Below, one piece after another: positions 43,080 through 52,796 of a DNA stretch of 64,000 nucleotides (within the stretch, counting starts at the first letter, position 1; the number at the start of each line of letters is the position of its first letter). Location of the stretch: the NCBI RefSeq assembly GCF_019599045.1, contig NZ_CP080623.1, positions 3,246,501 to 3,310,500 of the forward strand, read 5' to 3'. The stretch comes from Roseovarius sp. SCSIO 43702 (GTDB lineage: Bacteria > Pseudomonadota > Alphaproteobacteria > Rhodobacterales > Rhodobacteraceae). The notes below the pieces were generated by a model. It ran no database searches. It was not told the origin of the DNA and was given only the letters and a program-made list of their open reading frames with translations. Made by a program: the position numbers and the translations under genes.

Positions 43080-44017
43080 AGGATACGGTCCTTCACGATC
43101 TTGGTGGTTACCATGAAAATGCCCGCGATGGCCGCGATGCAGAGCATCAGGATGATCGCGAGCGTCGCGCCCATGGGCCAGTTGTTGACCGGCCCGAACT
43201 GAAGCTGGATCAGGTTGCCGATCATCAGCCCGTCAGGCCCGCCCAGAAGCGCGGGCGTGATGTAGTCGCCCGTCGTGGGGATGAAGATCAGCAGGCTCGC
43301 CGCGATCACGCCCGGAAGCGACAGCGGGAAGGTGACGCGGAAGAACCGCGCGACCGGCCCGTCGCCCAGGTCCGTCGCCGCCTCCAGCAGCGAGCGGTCG
43401 ATCTTCTCGAGCGAGACGTAGAGCGGCAGGATCGCGAAAGCGGCCCAGGCATGGGCCAGCGTGATCACCACCGCGTTCGGGCTATAGAGCAGGAACTCGA
43501 GCGGTGCGCGGATCAGCCCCGCGGACATCAGCGCCGAGTTGATCACCCCCTCGTAGCCAAGCACCACCTTCCACGCGAAGACCCGCAGCAGGTAGCTTGT
43601 CCAGAAAGGAAGCGTCATGAGGACGATCCACAGCATCTTGTTGCGGTGAACGTGAAACGCCACGTAATAGGCCATCGGGTAGGACAGGACGACCGTCGCC
43701 ACCGTCGCCCAGCCCGAGATCCAGAGCGACCGGCCCAGAAGCGCGCCGTAAAGCGGCTGGTTCCACGCGGCTTCGTAATTGGCCGTCGTGGGCGTCATGT
43801 CGAAGCCGAAGCCCTGCGCGGTCCAGAGGCTCATGGTGACGAGGATGATGAAGGGGATCACGATCCCCAGCGTCAGGAAAAGAAGCGTCGGGCTGATGAG
43901 CGTGTATCCCCGCGCCACCTCGCTGCGCTGAAGCAGGCCGGAGAAGCCGCCGCGCGACGCGGGCTTGGGCTCGGGCCTCTCGACGGCTTCGGAAATCTGG
44001 GCTGGACTGTCGCTCAT
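43076..44017 (-). CDS. ABC transporter permease, PotB type
   Basis: A 313-aa inner-membrane subunit with six segments after a 35-residue hydrophilic N-terminus. The first segment contains YTLISPTLLFLTLGIVIPF and the EAA loop reads LLEAATDLGDGPVARFFRVT. It forms the pore with the PotC-type subunit. The gene lies 113 bases after the binding-protein gene, with a strong hairpin between them, and overlaps the next gene by 4 bases. Confidence 0.92.
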   Translation of the reverse strand: MSDSPAQISEAVERPEPKPASRGGFSGLLQRSEVARGYTLISPTLLFLTLGIVIPFIILVTMSLWTAQGFGFDMTPTTANYEAAWNQPLYGALLGRSLWISGWATVATVVLSYPMAYYVAFHVHRNKMLWIVLMTLPFWTSYLLRVFAWKVVLGYEGVINSALMSAGLIRAPLEFLLYSPNAVVITLAHAWAAFAILPLYVSLEKIDRSLLEAATDLGDGPVARFFRVTFPLSLPGVIAASLLIFIPTTGDYITPALLGGPDGLMIGNLIQLQFGPVNNWPMGATLAIILMLCIAAIAGIFMVTTKIVKDRIL

Positions 44018-44093
44018 GTCGGGATCGCCTTTCGCTCGGGAAAAGGACGGTGCTCGGGGGCGACCGAAAGCCGCCTTCCGGCCGTGGCGTCAT

Positions 44094-44123
44094 GGCGGGG
44101 CGGACGCGATGGACCGCCCCGCC
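44094..44123 (-). terminator. Intercistronic hairpin between the binding-protein and permease genes
   Basis: A perfect 10-bp stem, GGCGGGGCGG (44094-44103) with CCGCCCCGCC (44114-44123), and a 10-base loop lies just after the binding-protein stop. There is no T run on the minus strand, so it probably stabilises the upstream mRNA or attenuates read-through, a usual way to make more binding protein than permease. Confidence 0.55.
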
Positions 44124-44130
44124 AAGCGGA

Positions 44131-45258
44131 TCAGAAACCCGCCTTGATCTGCTCGAACGTGGCGTTCATCTTCGATTCCCACTCCTGCGTTTGCGGGATC
44201 TGGAAATGGCCCGCGCTCAGGATCTCGGTGGGATCCTTGCTCAGGCCGAGACCCGTCAGCGTCTCCTCGTCGAACTCGTCATAGGTCTTGGCGTTCGAGT
44301 GGCCGTAGCCGTAATCGCCCACCAGGAACTTGCCGGTCTCGACGCTGAGCAGCGAGTCGATCACGTCATAGGCCGCCTCGAGATTGGGCGCGTCCTTGTG
44401 GATCATCAGCCCGCAGACCCAGGTCAGCGCGCCCTCCTTGGGTTGCGCGAACTTGACCGGCACGCCCTCGTTCTGAAGCTCCACCGCCGACGAGTTCCAC
44501 GTCAGCGCCGCGACAAGCTCGCCCGAGGCCAGCGCCTGTTCGAGGGTCGTCGTGTCGTCGGTATACATGCGGATCAGCGGCCGCTGCTCGCGCATGACCG
44601 CGCCGATCTTCTCGAACGCCTCGTCGGTGTCGAGCTGATCGAACGGCACACCCGCCTTGATCGCGCCGACCCACCACGCATCGGCTCCCGCGCCGAGGCT
44701 GCCGAGACGCCCCTCGTAGCGCTTGTCCCAGAGCATGTCCCAGCTTTCCTCGCCCTCGAGCTCGAAAAGGTCCGTGCGGTAGGTGATCGAGCTTTGGCCC
44801 CAGTCGAAGGGAATCATCCAGTTGCCACCACCCTCGGCATCGTTGCCCTGGAGGTCGATGAGCTCGGGGATGATGTCCGCGCCATGTGTCAGGCGCGAGC
44901 GGTCGACGGGCTGGAACAGGCCCGAGGCCGCCCAGCGCGGCACCGACTGGTTGCAGGGGTGCGACACGTCCACGACGAAGCCGCCGCGGATCTTGGTGAG
45001 CGCCTCCTCGGACGCGCCGAAAATGGCGAAATCGGGGTTCTCGCCGCCATGCTTCTCGCGGTATTCGGCAAAGAACTCGGGGATATCGTAGCCGCCCCAG
45101 GTGAAATAGGTCGCCTGATCGCCTTCCGCCGCGCGCAGCGCCTTGGCCCCCAGCGGCACCGTGGCCATGCCCACGCCCGCGGCCATCAACGAGCGGGTAA
45201 AGGCGCGGCGGCTCATCTTGCCTTCGCGGACCGCACCCAGTTGATCCAGAACATCCAT
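44131..45258 (-). CDS. Periplasmic binding protein, PotD type, Tat-exported
   Basis: A 375-aa solute-binding protein. The N-terminus has a twin-arginine signal (MSRRAFTRSLMAAGVGMATV at about 15-34) ending near ALRAAEG. The mature protein follows the PotD/PotF fold: ATYFTWGGYDIPEFFAEYRE, then WMIPFDWGQSSITYRTDLF. It binds a polyamine-like or betaine-like ligand and delivers it to the permeases. It is the first gene of the 11.5-kb operon and lies directly behind the operator-promoter. Tat export suggests folding, perhaps with a cofactor or metal, before export. Confidence 0.9.
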   Translation of the reverse strand: MDVLDQLGAVREGKMSRRAFTRSLMAAGVGMATVPLGAKALRAAEGDQATYFTWGGYDIPEFFAEYREKHGGENPDFAIFGASEEALTKIRGGFVVDVSHPCNQSVPRWAASGLFQPVDRSRLTHGADIIPELIDLQGNDAEGGGNWMIPFDWGQSSITYRTDLFELEGEESWDMLWDKRYEGRLGSLGAGADAWWVGAIKAGVPFDQLDTDEAFEKIGAVMREQRPLIRMYTDDTTTLEQALASGELVAALTWNSSAVELQNEGVPVKFAQPKEGALTWVCGLMIHKDAPNLEAAYDVIDSLLSVETGKFLVGDYGYGHSNAKTYDEFDEETLTGLGLSKDPTEILSAGHFQIPQTQEWESKMNATFEQIKAGF

Positions 45259-45375
45259 GTCGTAACTCCCTGTTATGTCGCGGCCGGCGTCTCCCGGCCC
45301 CTGGTCTCCGTCAGTGCGGATGCCCGCGCTGGCGGCCTGTTGTGGAAAACCGGCACGGCCCTCCCTGACCGCCCG

Positions 45376-45416
45376 ATTGAATACTCATTCAATTCGGTGT
45401 AACCCCGCCCTGTCAA
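45376..45416 (-). promoter_or_regulatory. Promoter and BetI-like operator of the betaine-type operon
   Basis: On the minus strand TTGACA (complement of 45411-45416), an 18-base spacer and TTGAAT make a promoter. The -10 box lies inside the palindrome ATTGAAT-ACTC-ATTCAAT at 45376-45393, with perfect 7-bp arms. The size, symmetry and AT-rich arms resemble the operator upstream of E. coli betT/betI, so the operon's BetI-like protein would block RNA polymerase directly. Confidence 0.65.
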
Positions 45417-45499
45417 GAAAACTTTTCCCGGCGCGGGTGCGCGCCGCCACCTGCACACGCATCGCCCGGACCCGGTTCGCGCCATGCGGGAGGGTCACG

Positions 45500-46114
45500 A
45501 TGTTGCACATGCCCGCCGATCCCCTGCCCGACGAGGCGCTCGTGATCGACACGCCGCGCCTTCGCCTGCGGCCCTATGCGCAGACCGACCTCGCGCTCGC
45601 CACCGCCACGCTCACCGACCCCCGTGTCACGCGCTATGTCTGCGATCCCAAGACCCCCGCCGAGGTGGCCGCGCTCATGCCGCTCATCACGCGGCGCGGC
45701 GCGGGCGGCCGCCTCGGCATGTGGGCGGTCGAGCGCCGCGACACCGGCGCGACGATCGGGGACGGCATCCTGACCCCCCTGCCCATCGACGCGCCGGATA
45801 CGGACTGGGCCTCGCTCGACCCCGGCCGCTACCCCGATGCCGAGATCGAGGTGGGCTACATGCTCCTGCCCGAGGCCTGGGGCCAGGGCTTCGCCACCGA
45901 GATCTGCACCGCGCTCCTGCGCTTCGCCTTCACCCGCACGGCGCTTGCTGAAATCGTCGCCATCACCGACCCCGACAACGCCGCGTCCCAGCGCGTCCTC
46001 GTCAAGTCCGGCATGATCCCCGAAGGCGCGCGCCGCGCCTATGGCGAGACCTGCCCGGCCTTCCGGCTCACCCGCGACCAGTGGCACGACGGGGCGACGC
46101 AGCCGGAGCCCTGA
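45500..46114 (+). CDS. GNAT-family N-acetyltransferase (RimJ/RimL type)
   Basis: A 204-aa acetyltransferase. Start at ATG 45500 (MLHMPADPLPDEALVID) with GGGAGGG upstream. The fold shows the RimJ-like start LVIDTPRLRLRPYAQTDLAL, the acetyl-CoA strand-loop in EVGYMLLPEAWGQGFATEIC and the late helix ITDPDNAASQRVLVKSGM. It transfers acetyl to an amine or a protein N-terminus; the actual target is unknown. It stands alone, divergent from the betaine-type operon and converging on the second Pot operon, with a hairpin at its 3' side. Polyamine or amine acetylation would fit the neighbours. Confidence 0.9.
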   Translation: MLHMPADPLPDEALVIDTPRLRLRPYAQTDLALATATLTDPRVTRYVCDPKTPAEVAALMPLITRRGAGGRLGMWAVERRDTGATIGDGILTPLPIDAPDTDWASLDPGRYPDAEIEVGYMLLPEAWGQGFATEICTALLRFAFTRTALAEIVAITDPDNAASQRVLVKSGMIPEGARRAYGETCPAFRLTRDQWHDGATQPEP

Positions 46115-46138
46115 AAGAACGTCGTCCCGCAACGCGAA

Positions 46139-46165
46139 GCGGGCCGCCCCACCGGAACGGCCCGC
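46139..46165. terminator. Bidirectional hairpin between convergent genes
   Basis: GCGGGCCG (46139-46146) pairs with CGGCCCGC (46158-46165) across 11 bases. It lies between the acetyltransferase gene and the second binding-protein gene and can end both transcripts. Confidence 0.6.
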
Positions 46166-46188
46166 CACAGATCACCGCTTGCGCGACC

Positions 46189-47223
46189 TCACTTCTTCAG
46201 GTTGGTCCAGATCTGGTCATAGACCTTCTGGGTCTCCTCGTCGCAGACCTCGATGAACTCCGACTTCATGCCCTCCGGCGGGTTCTGCTCGGGCATGGTC
46301 TTGAGCTCCTCGTCGAGATACTCGTCCACGCCCTTCACGCCCGCCTTGTAGCGCGCGTAATTCGTGATCGCGCCGGCGTTCTCGGGCTCGAGGATGAAAT
46401 CCATGAACTTGAGCGCATTCTCGCGGTTGGGCGCGTCCTTGAGCAGGACGGCGTTGTCCATCCACACGATCATGCCCTGCTCAGGGTATGCGTATTCGAC
46501 ATTCGCCCCCTCCTCGCGCGCCTTGGCGCCGAACCCGTTCCAGATCATGCCCGCCGCCGCATCGCCCGAGACAAGCACCTCCTTCGCGGTGTCGGAGTTG
46601 AACGAGGCCCAGAACGGCTTGGCCGACAGCACCAGCTCGTTGAGCGCCTTGAGCTGGTCGCGATCCGTGGTGCATTGCGGAATGCCCAGGTGCAGCGACG
46701 CCAGCGTCAGCGTCTCGCCGGGCGTGTCGAGCACGTTGATCTTGCCCTTCAGCTCCTCCGGCGGGTTGAAGATGATGTCGGTGGTGTTGATGTCGCCGTC
46801 ATAGACATCGCGGTTCACCATGAACGAGGTCGAGCCCCACTGGTAGGGGATCGAATGCTTGCGGCCCGGATCGAAGGGCGGATCGGCCCATTCCTCCTGG
46901 ATGTTGTCCTTGTTCTCCAGCTCGCCCTCCTCGATCGTGTCGAGCAGGCCGTTATTGGCCATGATCTTGACCATGTAGTCGCCCGGAAACGCGATGTCGT
47001 AGGTGCCGATCGCGCCCGCCTTGAGCGACGCCAGAAGCGCCTCGTTCGAATCGAACGTGTCCATCGTGACGTCGACGTCGTATTCCTCCGAGAACTTGTC
47101 GAGGATCTCCTGCGGGATGTATTCGAACCAGTGATAGAGGACGAGCTCGCCCTCCGCCTGCGCCGCCGTCGCGCCAAGCGCGAGCGCCATGGCCGTCGCG
47201 GTGGTCTTCAGCATGATCTTCAT
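46189..47223 (-). CDS. Periplasmic polyamine-type binding protein, PotD/PotF type
   Basis: A 344-aa binding protein with a Sec signal peptide (MKIMLKTTATAMALALGATA then AQAEG). The mature start GELVLYHWFEYIPQEILDKF and the inner motif SIPYQWGSTSFMVNRDVYD are typical of PotD/PotF. The start has AAGGAGG upstream. It is the last gene of a minus-strand A-B-C-D operon, 34 bases after the PotC-type gene. It differs strongly from the Tat-exported binding protein next door, so the two systems take different ligands; putrescine, spermidine or agmatine suits the aguA neighbour. Confidence 0.92.
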   Translation of the reverse strand: MKIMLKTTATAMALALGATAAQAEGELVLYHWFEYIPQEILDKFSEEYDVDVTMDTFDSNEALLASLKAGAIGTYDIAFPGDYMVKIMANNGLLDTIEEGELENKDNIQEEWADPPFDPGRKHSIPYQWGSTSFMVNRDVYDGDINTTDIIFNPPEELKGKINVLDTPGETLTLASLHLGIPQCTTDRDQLKALNELVLSAKPFWASFNSDTAKEVLVSGDAAAGMIWNGFGAKAREEGANVEYAYPEQGMIVWMDNAVLLKDAPNRENALKFMDFILEPENAGAITNYARYKAGVKGVDEYLDEELKTMPEQNPPEGMKSEFIEVCDEETQKVYDQIWTNLKK

Positions 47224-47257
47224 GTCTTTCCTCCTTGTTGAACTTTTCTCTTTCGGA

Positions 47258-48064
47258 TCAGGTGAGCCTGTCCTTCCGGCTCACGAAATACGAGATCGTG
47301 ACCATCAGGATAGACACCCCCAGAAGCATGGTCGAGATCGCCATGATGTTGGGCTTGATCCCCTGTTTCACCGCGCCGAAGATCGCCGTGGGCAGGGTCT
47401 CGACCCCGGCGCCCTTGACGAAGTTGGTGATGATGAAATCGTCGAGCGAGATGATGAAGGCCAGCAGGAAGCCCGAGATGATCCCCGGCATCATCATCGG
47501 CAGCAGGATGCGCGTGAAGGCCTGCCGCTTGGTCGCGTAGAGGTCGAGCGCGGCCTGCTCGTAGGTATCCTCGATCCCCTGCATCCGCGCCGCGATGGGC
47601 ATGTAGGCGAAGGGGATGCAGAACGCGATATGCGCCAGCAGGATCGTCAGGTATCCGCGCGTGAACCCGATCGCGTTGAAGAAGATGAGCGTCGCCACCG
47701 CCGTGACGATCTCGGGCACCATGAGCGGCATGCTGATCAGGCCGAGCGACAGCATCCGCACCCGGAACTGCCCGCCCCGGACGATGGACGTGGCCGCCAG
47801 CGTCGCGATGATCGTGGCCGTCGCCGCCGCCGTGATCGCGATGGTGAAGCTGTTCCACGCGGCAAGCTTGTATTTCTCCGATTCCGGCCCGGTGAACACG
47901 TCCACGTACCACCGCAGGCTGATCCCCTCCCAGTTGGTGATCGAACGGCTGTCGTTGAACGAGTAGATCGTCACCACCACCAGCGGCGCATAGAGGATGA
48001 CGAGGCACAGGATCGTCATCGGCAGGAAGCCGGTATAGCGCTTGATGTCGTTGCGCGCGGCCAT
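47258..48064 (-). CDS. ABC transporter permease, PotC/PotI type (polyamine operon)
   Basis: A 268-aa six-segment permease. The start at 48064 ([18 protein letters not shown]) overlaps the PotB-type stop by one base (TGATG); the longer open frame to 48346 is shadow. The EAA loop reads [20 protein letters not shown]. The segment [20 protein letters not shown] before the second membrane span is typical for this subunit. Confidence 0.92.
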   Translation of the reverse strand: MAARNDIKRYTGFLPMTILCLVILYAPLVVVTIYSFNDSRSITNWEGISLRWYVDVFTGPESEKYKLAAWNSFTIAITAAATATIIATLAATSIVRGGQFRVRMLSLGLISMPLMVPEIVTAVATLIFFNAIGFTRGYLTILLAHIAFCIPFAYMPIAARMQGIEDTYEQAALDLYATKRQAFTRILLPMMMPGIISGFLLAFIISLDDFIITNFVKGAGVETLPTAIFGAVKQGIKPNIMAISTMLLGVSILMVTISYFVSRKDRLT

Positions 48065-48992
48065 CACGTCGCCTCCTTCTGCGCGCGCGCCTGGTAGCGG
48101 GCGAAGACGATGAGAATGATCAGCACCGAACTCAGCAGGATCATCGATGCCGCCGCGCCGAAGGGCCAGTTGCCCGCGTTGCCCTTGAACTGCTCCTCGA
48201 TGAGCGAGCCGATCATGAAGTTCTTGGCACCGCCCAGCAGGTCCGGCGCGAGGAACGAGCCCAGCGACGGCACGAAGACCAGGATGCAGCCCGCGATCAC
48301 GCCGGGCTTCACCGCCGGAAGCAGGATGCGGCGCAACGTGACCCACTTGCTCGCGTAGAGGTCCGCCGCCGCCTCGCTCAGCGCGAAATTGTAGCGCTCC
48401 ACGCTGGCATAGATGGGCAGCACCATGAAGGGCAGGTAGCTGTAGAACAGGCCGAGCTGCACCGCGAAATTGGTGTTCACGATCCGCAGGGGATCGTCGA
48501 TGAGACCCGTGGCCAGCAGCAGATCGTTCACCGGCCCGTTGTCACGCAGCATGAACTTCATCGACACCGTGCGGATCAGGAGGTTCACCCAGTAGGGAAT
48601 CGTGATGAGAAAGACCCAGACCGGCCGCACGTTCTCGGGCCGCGTCGCGATGAAATAGGCGGTGGGAAAGCCGATGACGAGGCTGAGCAGCGTCGCCGCC
48701 CCCGCCTGCCAGATCGACCGCCAGAAGATGTTGATATAGGTCCACTCGATCTGGCACGGCTCGTCGCCGAAGAGCCCCCGGCTACAGAAGAACTGGTCAT
48801 AGGCGGCCAGGCTGAACTCCCAGATGACGCCGCCCCGGAATTCCTTGGTGAGGAACGAGTAGACGAGCATCATCAGCACCGGGATCAGCACGATGCACAC
48901 CAGCACCACCCAGGACGGCAGCAAGAGCCAATAGCGCGCCTCCGCGTAGGTGTCCGTCCGCGCCGTTCCGCCCGTGGCCGCCCCTCCCGCCA

Positions 48993-48993
<1 letters not shown>
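48064..48993 (-). CDS. ABC transporter permease, PotB/PotH type (polyamine operon)
   Basis: A 309-aa permease starting at ATG 48993, which overlaps the ATPase stop by one base (TGATG). It has six membrane spans, an EAA loop [20 protein letters not shown], and a periplasmic insert with two Cys ([16 protein letters not shown]) between the first two spans. It forms the channel with the PotC-type subunit. The insert with two Cys may form a disulfide, a small difference from E. coli PotB. Confidence 0.92.
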
Positions 48994-50105
<1,112 letters not shown>

Positions 50106-50346
50106 GTCTCTCCCTCTCGCCCCCTGTCCGGGCCTGCTCCACGCTCGGGCATCCGGCCGGGGACGTCAAGTTGTCGCACCCCTCCGGCGCGGCCCGGCAG
50201 AGCATATGGCCCCGCATCTCAAGGGAAAGTCGGCCTTGCGAAACCAATGGTTAGGCAGTCGCTAAGCCGGGTGCGGCCCGAAAACTGGGCGAGTCGCGCC
50301 TCATGGTGTATCGTCCCGGCGCATGACACAACCCAGGGGTGCCACC

Positions 50347-51384
50347 ATGACCCGCCATGCCCGACTCACGCCGAAATCGGCCGGCTTCTCCATGCCCGCC
50401 GAATGGGCGCCCCACGCCCGGACGTGGATGATGTGGCCCTCCCGACCCGAGGTCTGGGACGACATGGCCGCCACCTGTCGCGCCTACACGGCCGTCGCCC
50501 ATGCGATCCGCGACTGCGAGCCGCTCACCATGCTCGTCCGCCCCGAGGACGCCGCGACGGCCCGCGCCATGCTGGGCGCCGATATCGACCTGCTCGAGGC
50601 GCCCATCGACGACAGTTGGGCGCGCGACGCGGGGCCGTGCTTCCTGGTGAACGCGGCGGGCGAGCGCGCGGGCGTCTCCTTCCGCTTCAACGCCTGGGGC
50701 GGCAAGTATCACCCCCATGACGGCGACGATGCCGCGGGTTCCGTGATCCTCGACGCCGCCGGCGTCCGGGCCTTCGCCTCCGATCTCGTGGCCGAGGGCG
50801 GCGGCATCGCCGTGGATGGCGAGGGCACGATCCTCACCACCGAAAGCTGCTTTCCCAATGCCAACCGCAATCCCGACTGGACGCGCGACGCGATCGAGAG
50901 CGAACTGAAGGAGATGCTGGGCGGCGACAAGGTGATCTGGCTCCCCGGCAACGCGCTCGAGACCGAGACCGACGGGCATGTCGACGGCATCGCCGCCTTC
51001 GTGGCCCCCGGCGTCGTCATGGTCGAGGCGCTGACGCCCGATGCGGGCGAATGGCACCGCATCGCCGAGGACAACATCGCCGCGCTCACCGGCCAGACCG
51101 ACGCACGGGGCCGCCCGATCACGCTCGTCCGCATCCCCGAGGCGTCCGACGCCGACAGCGGCGGACATGACGACCGGTTCTGCCGCAGCTACGTCAATTC
51201 CTACATCTGCAACGATGCCGTCATCATGCCCGAATACGGCATCCGCACCGATGACGAGGTGCGCGAGATCTTCGAGGGCCTCTTCCCCGCCCGCCGCATC
51301 CTCGGCGTCCCCGTCTCCGCCATCGCCATCGGCGGCGGCGGCATCCACTGCATCACCCAGCAGGAGCCGGCGGGGCGGGGGTGA
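50347..51384 (+). CDS. aguA: Agmatine deiminase
   Basis: A 345-aa enzyme that converts agmatine to N-carbamoylputrescine and ammonia. The guanidine-modifying fold is recognised from PAEWAPHARTWMMWPSRPEV at the start, DDSWARDAGPCFLV, TETDGHVDGIAAFVAPG and the catalytic Cys335 in GGGGIHCITQQEP. The start at 50347 (MTRHARLTPKSAG) has AGGGG 7 bases upstream and is preferred over ATG 50323, which lacks one. It is divergent from the PotABCD-type operon, so agmatine uptake and breakdown are likely coupled. AguB (carbamoylputrescine amidase) is not in the window. Confidence 0.93.
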   Translation: MTRHARLTPKSAGFSMPAEWAPHARTWMMWPSRPEVWDDMAATCRAYTAVAHAIRDCEPLTMLVRPEDAATARAMLGADIDLLEAPIDDSWARDAGPCFLVNAAGERAGVSFRFNAWGGKYHPHDGDDAAGSVILDAAGVRAFASDLVAEGGGIAVDGEGTILTTESCFPNANRNPDWTRDAIESELKEMLGGDKVIWLPGNALETETDGHVDGIAAFVAPGVVMVEALTPDAGEWHRIAEDNIAALTGQTDARGRPITLVRIPEASDADSGGHDDRFCRSYVNSYICNDAVIMPEYGIRTDDEVREIFEGLFPARRILGVPVSAIAIGGGGIHCITQQEPAGRG

Positions 51385-51501
51385 TCCGAAACGGTCGTGA
51401 AATTTCGCCCTAAAATTTCACGATATTCACATCAGCATACCTGACCTTTCCCGACCGCGCGCACCGTTAAACCGGCCTCCGGACCGCCTGCGCACCGACG
51501 C

Positions 51502-51537
51502 GATACCGACGTGGATACCGACGTGGATACCGACGTT
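51502..51537 (+). repeat. Three tandem 12-bp repeats in an intergenic region
   Basis: GATACCGACGTG occurs at 51502-51513 and 51514-51525, and once more as GATACCGACGTT at 51526-51537. It lies between the 3' ends of aguA and the amidohydrolase gene, where convergent transcripts end. Several GTTAA motifs stand around it. A copy-number-variable element or a protein-binding array are both possible. Confidence 0.6.
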
Positions 51538-51641
51538 GCGAAATGCTCCCGTAACCCCTGTTAACCAAGGCCCCGCGCGCCGATTCGCGGTACGAGACCC
51601 GCACATGCCGTCCCGGTCCGTTAACATCCCGTCAGGACGGG

Positions 51642-52796
51642 TTAATCCCGCGCGCCGCGTCGCGGCAGCCGGTCCCGCACCAGCGCGTGCCAGAACGCGG
51701 CGCCGATGGGCAGCAGCGCGTCGTTGAAATCATAGTCCGGCGCGTGCAGCGGCCGCCCGTGCGCGCCCGTCTCGCCATTGCCCAGAAGCAGCAGGCACCC
51801 CGGCACGCGCGCCGTGAACTGCCCGAAATCCTCCGAGAAGCTCATCGGCTCGCGATCCGCGATCACGGTCAGGCCCTCGGCCCGCGCCGCGCGCAGCACG
51901 GCCTCGGTCGGGCCGGCCGCGTTGATCGCCTCGACGAAGGCCGCCTCGAAACCGAAGCCCGCCCTCACCCCGTGCGCCGCCGCCACGCCCTCGACGATCC
52001 GCCGCATGAACCCCGCGACCGCCACCCGGTCATCGGGCACCCTTGCGCGCACGTCACCCCGCAGCACCGCGCGCCCCGGCAGCACGTTGCGCGCACCATC
52101 GGTCTCGATCTCGGTCACTGACACCACGACCCCCGCGCCGGGGGCCATGCGCCGCGCCACCACCGTCTGGAGCGCAAGGACGATCTCGGCGGCCACGGTC
52201 ATCACCTCGGCCCCCGCCTGCGGCATCGAGGCATGTCCGCCCTGCCCCTCGAGCGTGATCTCGAACAGGCTTTCCGACGCGCAGATCTGCCCCACCCGCG
52301 TCGACACCTCGCCCAGAGGCGCGCCCGGCAGGTTGTGGATCGCGTAGACCTCGCTCATCGGGAACCGCTCCAGCAAACCCGCCTCGATCATCGCCTGCGC
52401 GCCCCGCCCGTTCTCCTCGTCCGGCTGGAACAGGAACACGACCCGGCCGTCGAAATCGCGCGCCCGGGCCAGCCGCTCGGCCGCGCCCAGAAGCATCGTC
52501 ATGTGCCCGTCATGCCCGCAGCCATGCATCCGGCCCGGCACCTCGCTCGCGTGGTCGCGCGCGCCCGTCTCGGAGATGGGCAGCGCGTCCATGTCGGCAC
52601 GCAACCCGATCGTGTCGTTGCCCCGCCCGGCGCTCAGCACGCCCACGACGCTCACCCCGTCCTCGTGCACCTCGACCCCCAGCTCGCGCAGCCGCTCGGC
52701 CACCCGCGCCCGCGTCTCGGTCAGGTCGAACCCCGTCTCGGGCCGGCGATGGAACGCCCGGCGCATCGCGGTCAGCCTGTCGGCGAAATCGGTCAT
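51642..52796 (-). CDS. M20-family amidohydrolase (hippurate-hydrolase-like)
   Basis: A 384-aa metallo-amidohydrolase. Metal ligands are in MHGCGHDGHMTMLLG (Cys/His), FQPDEENGRGAQAM (Glu-Glu) and IHNLPGAPLGEV (His), with a late His in AHGRPLHAPDYDFND. Dimerisation domain in the middle (GQGGHASMPQAG). It cleaves N-acyl amino acids or similar amides. The start at 52796 overlaps the LysR stop by 4 bases; a longer frame to 52877 is rejected. Co-transcribed with the LysR regulator and divergent from a TAXI-TRAP importer, whose ligand is therefore probably its substrate. Confidence 0.9.
   Translation of the reverse strand: MTDFADRLTAMRRAFHRRPETGFDLTETRARVAERLRELGVEVHEDGVSVVGVLSAGRGNDTIGLRADMDALPISETGARDHASEVPGRMHGCGHDGHMTMLLGAAERLARARDFDGRVVFLFQPDEENGRGAQAMIEAGLLERFPMSEVYAIHNLPGAPLGEVSTRVGQICASESLFEITLEGQGGHASMPQAGAEVMTVAAEIVLALQTVVARRMAPGAGVVVSVTEIETDGARNVLPGRAVLRGDVRARVPDDRVAVAGFMRRIVEGVAAAHGVRAGFGFEAAFVEAINAAGPTEAVLRAARAEGLTVIADREPMSFSEDFGQFTARVPGCLLLLGNGETGAHGRPLHAPDYDFNDALLPIGAAFWHALVRDRLPRRGARD

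Noticed and set aside
51502..51537. CRISPR-like repeats
   Set aside because: The units are 12 bases long and directly joined with no spacers; no cas genes are present.
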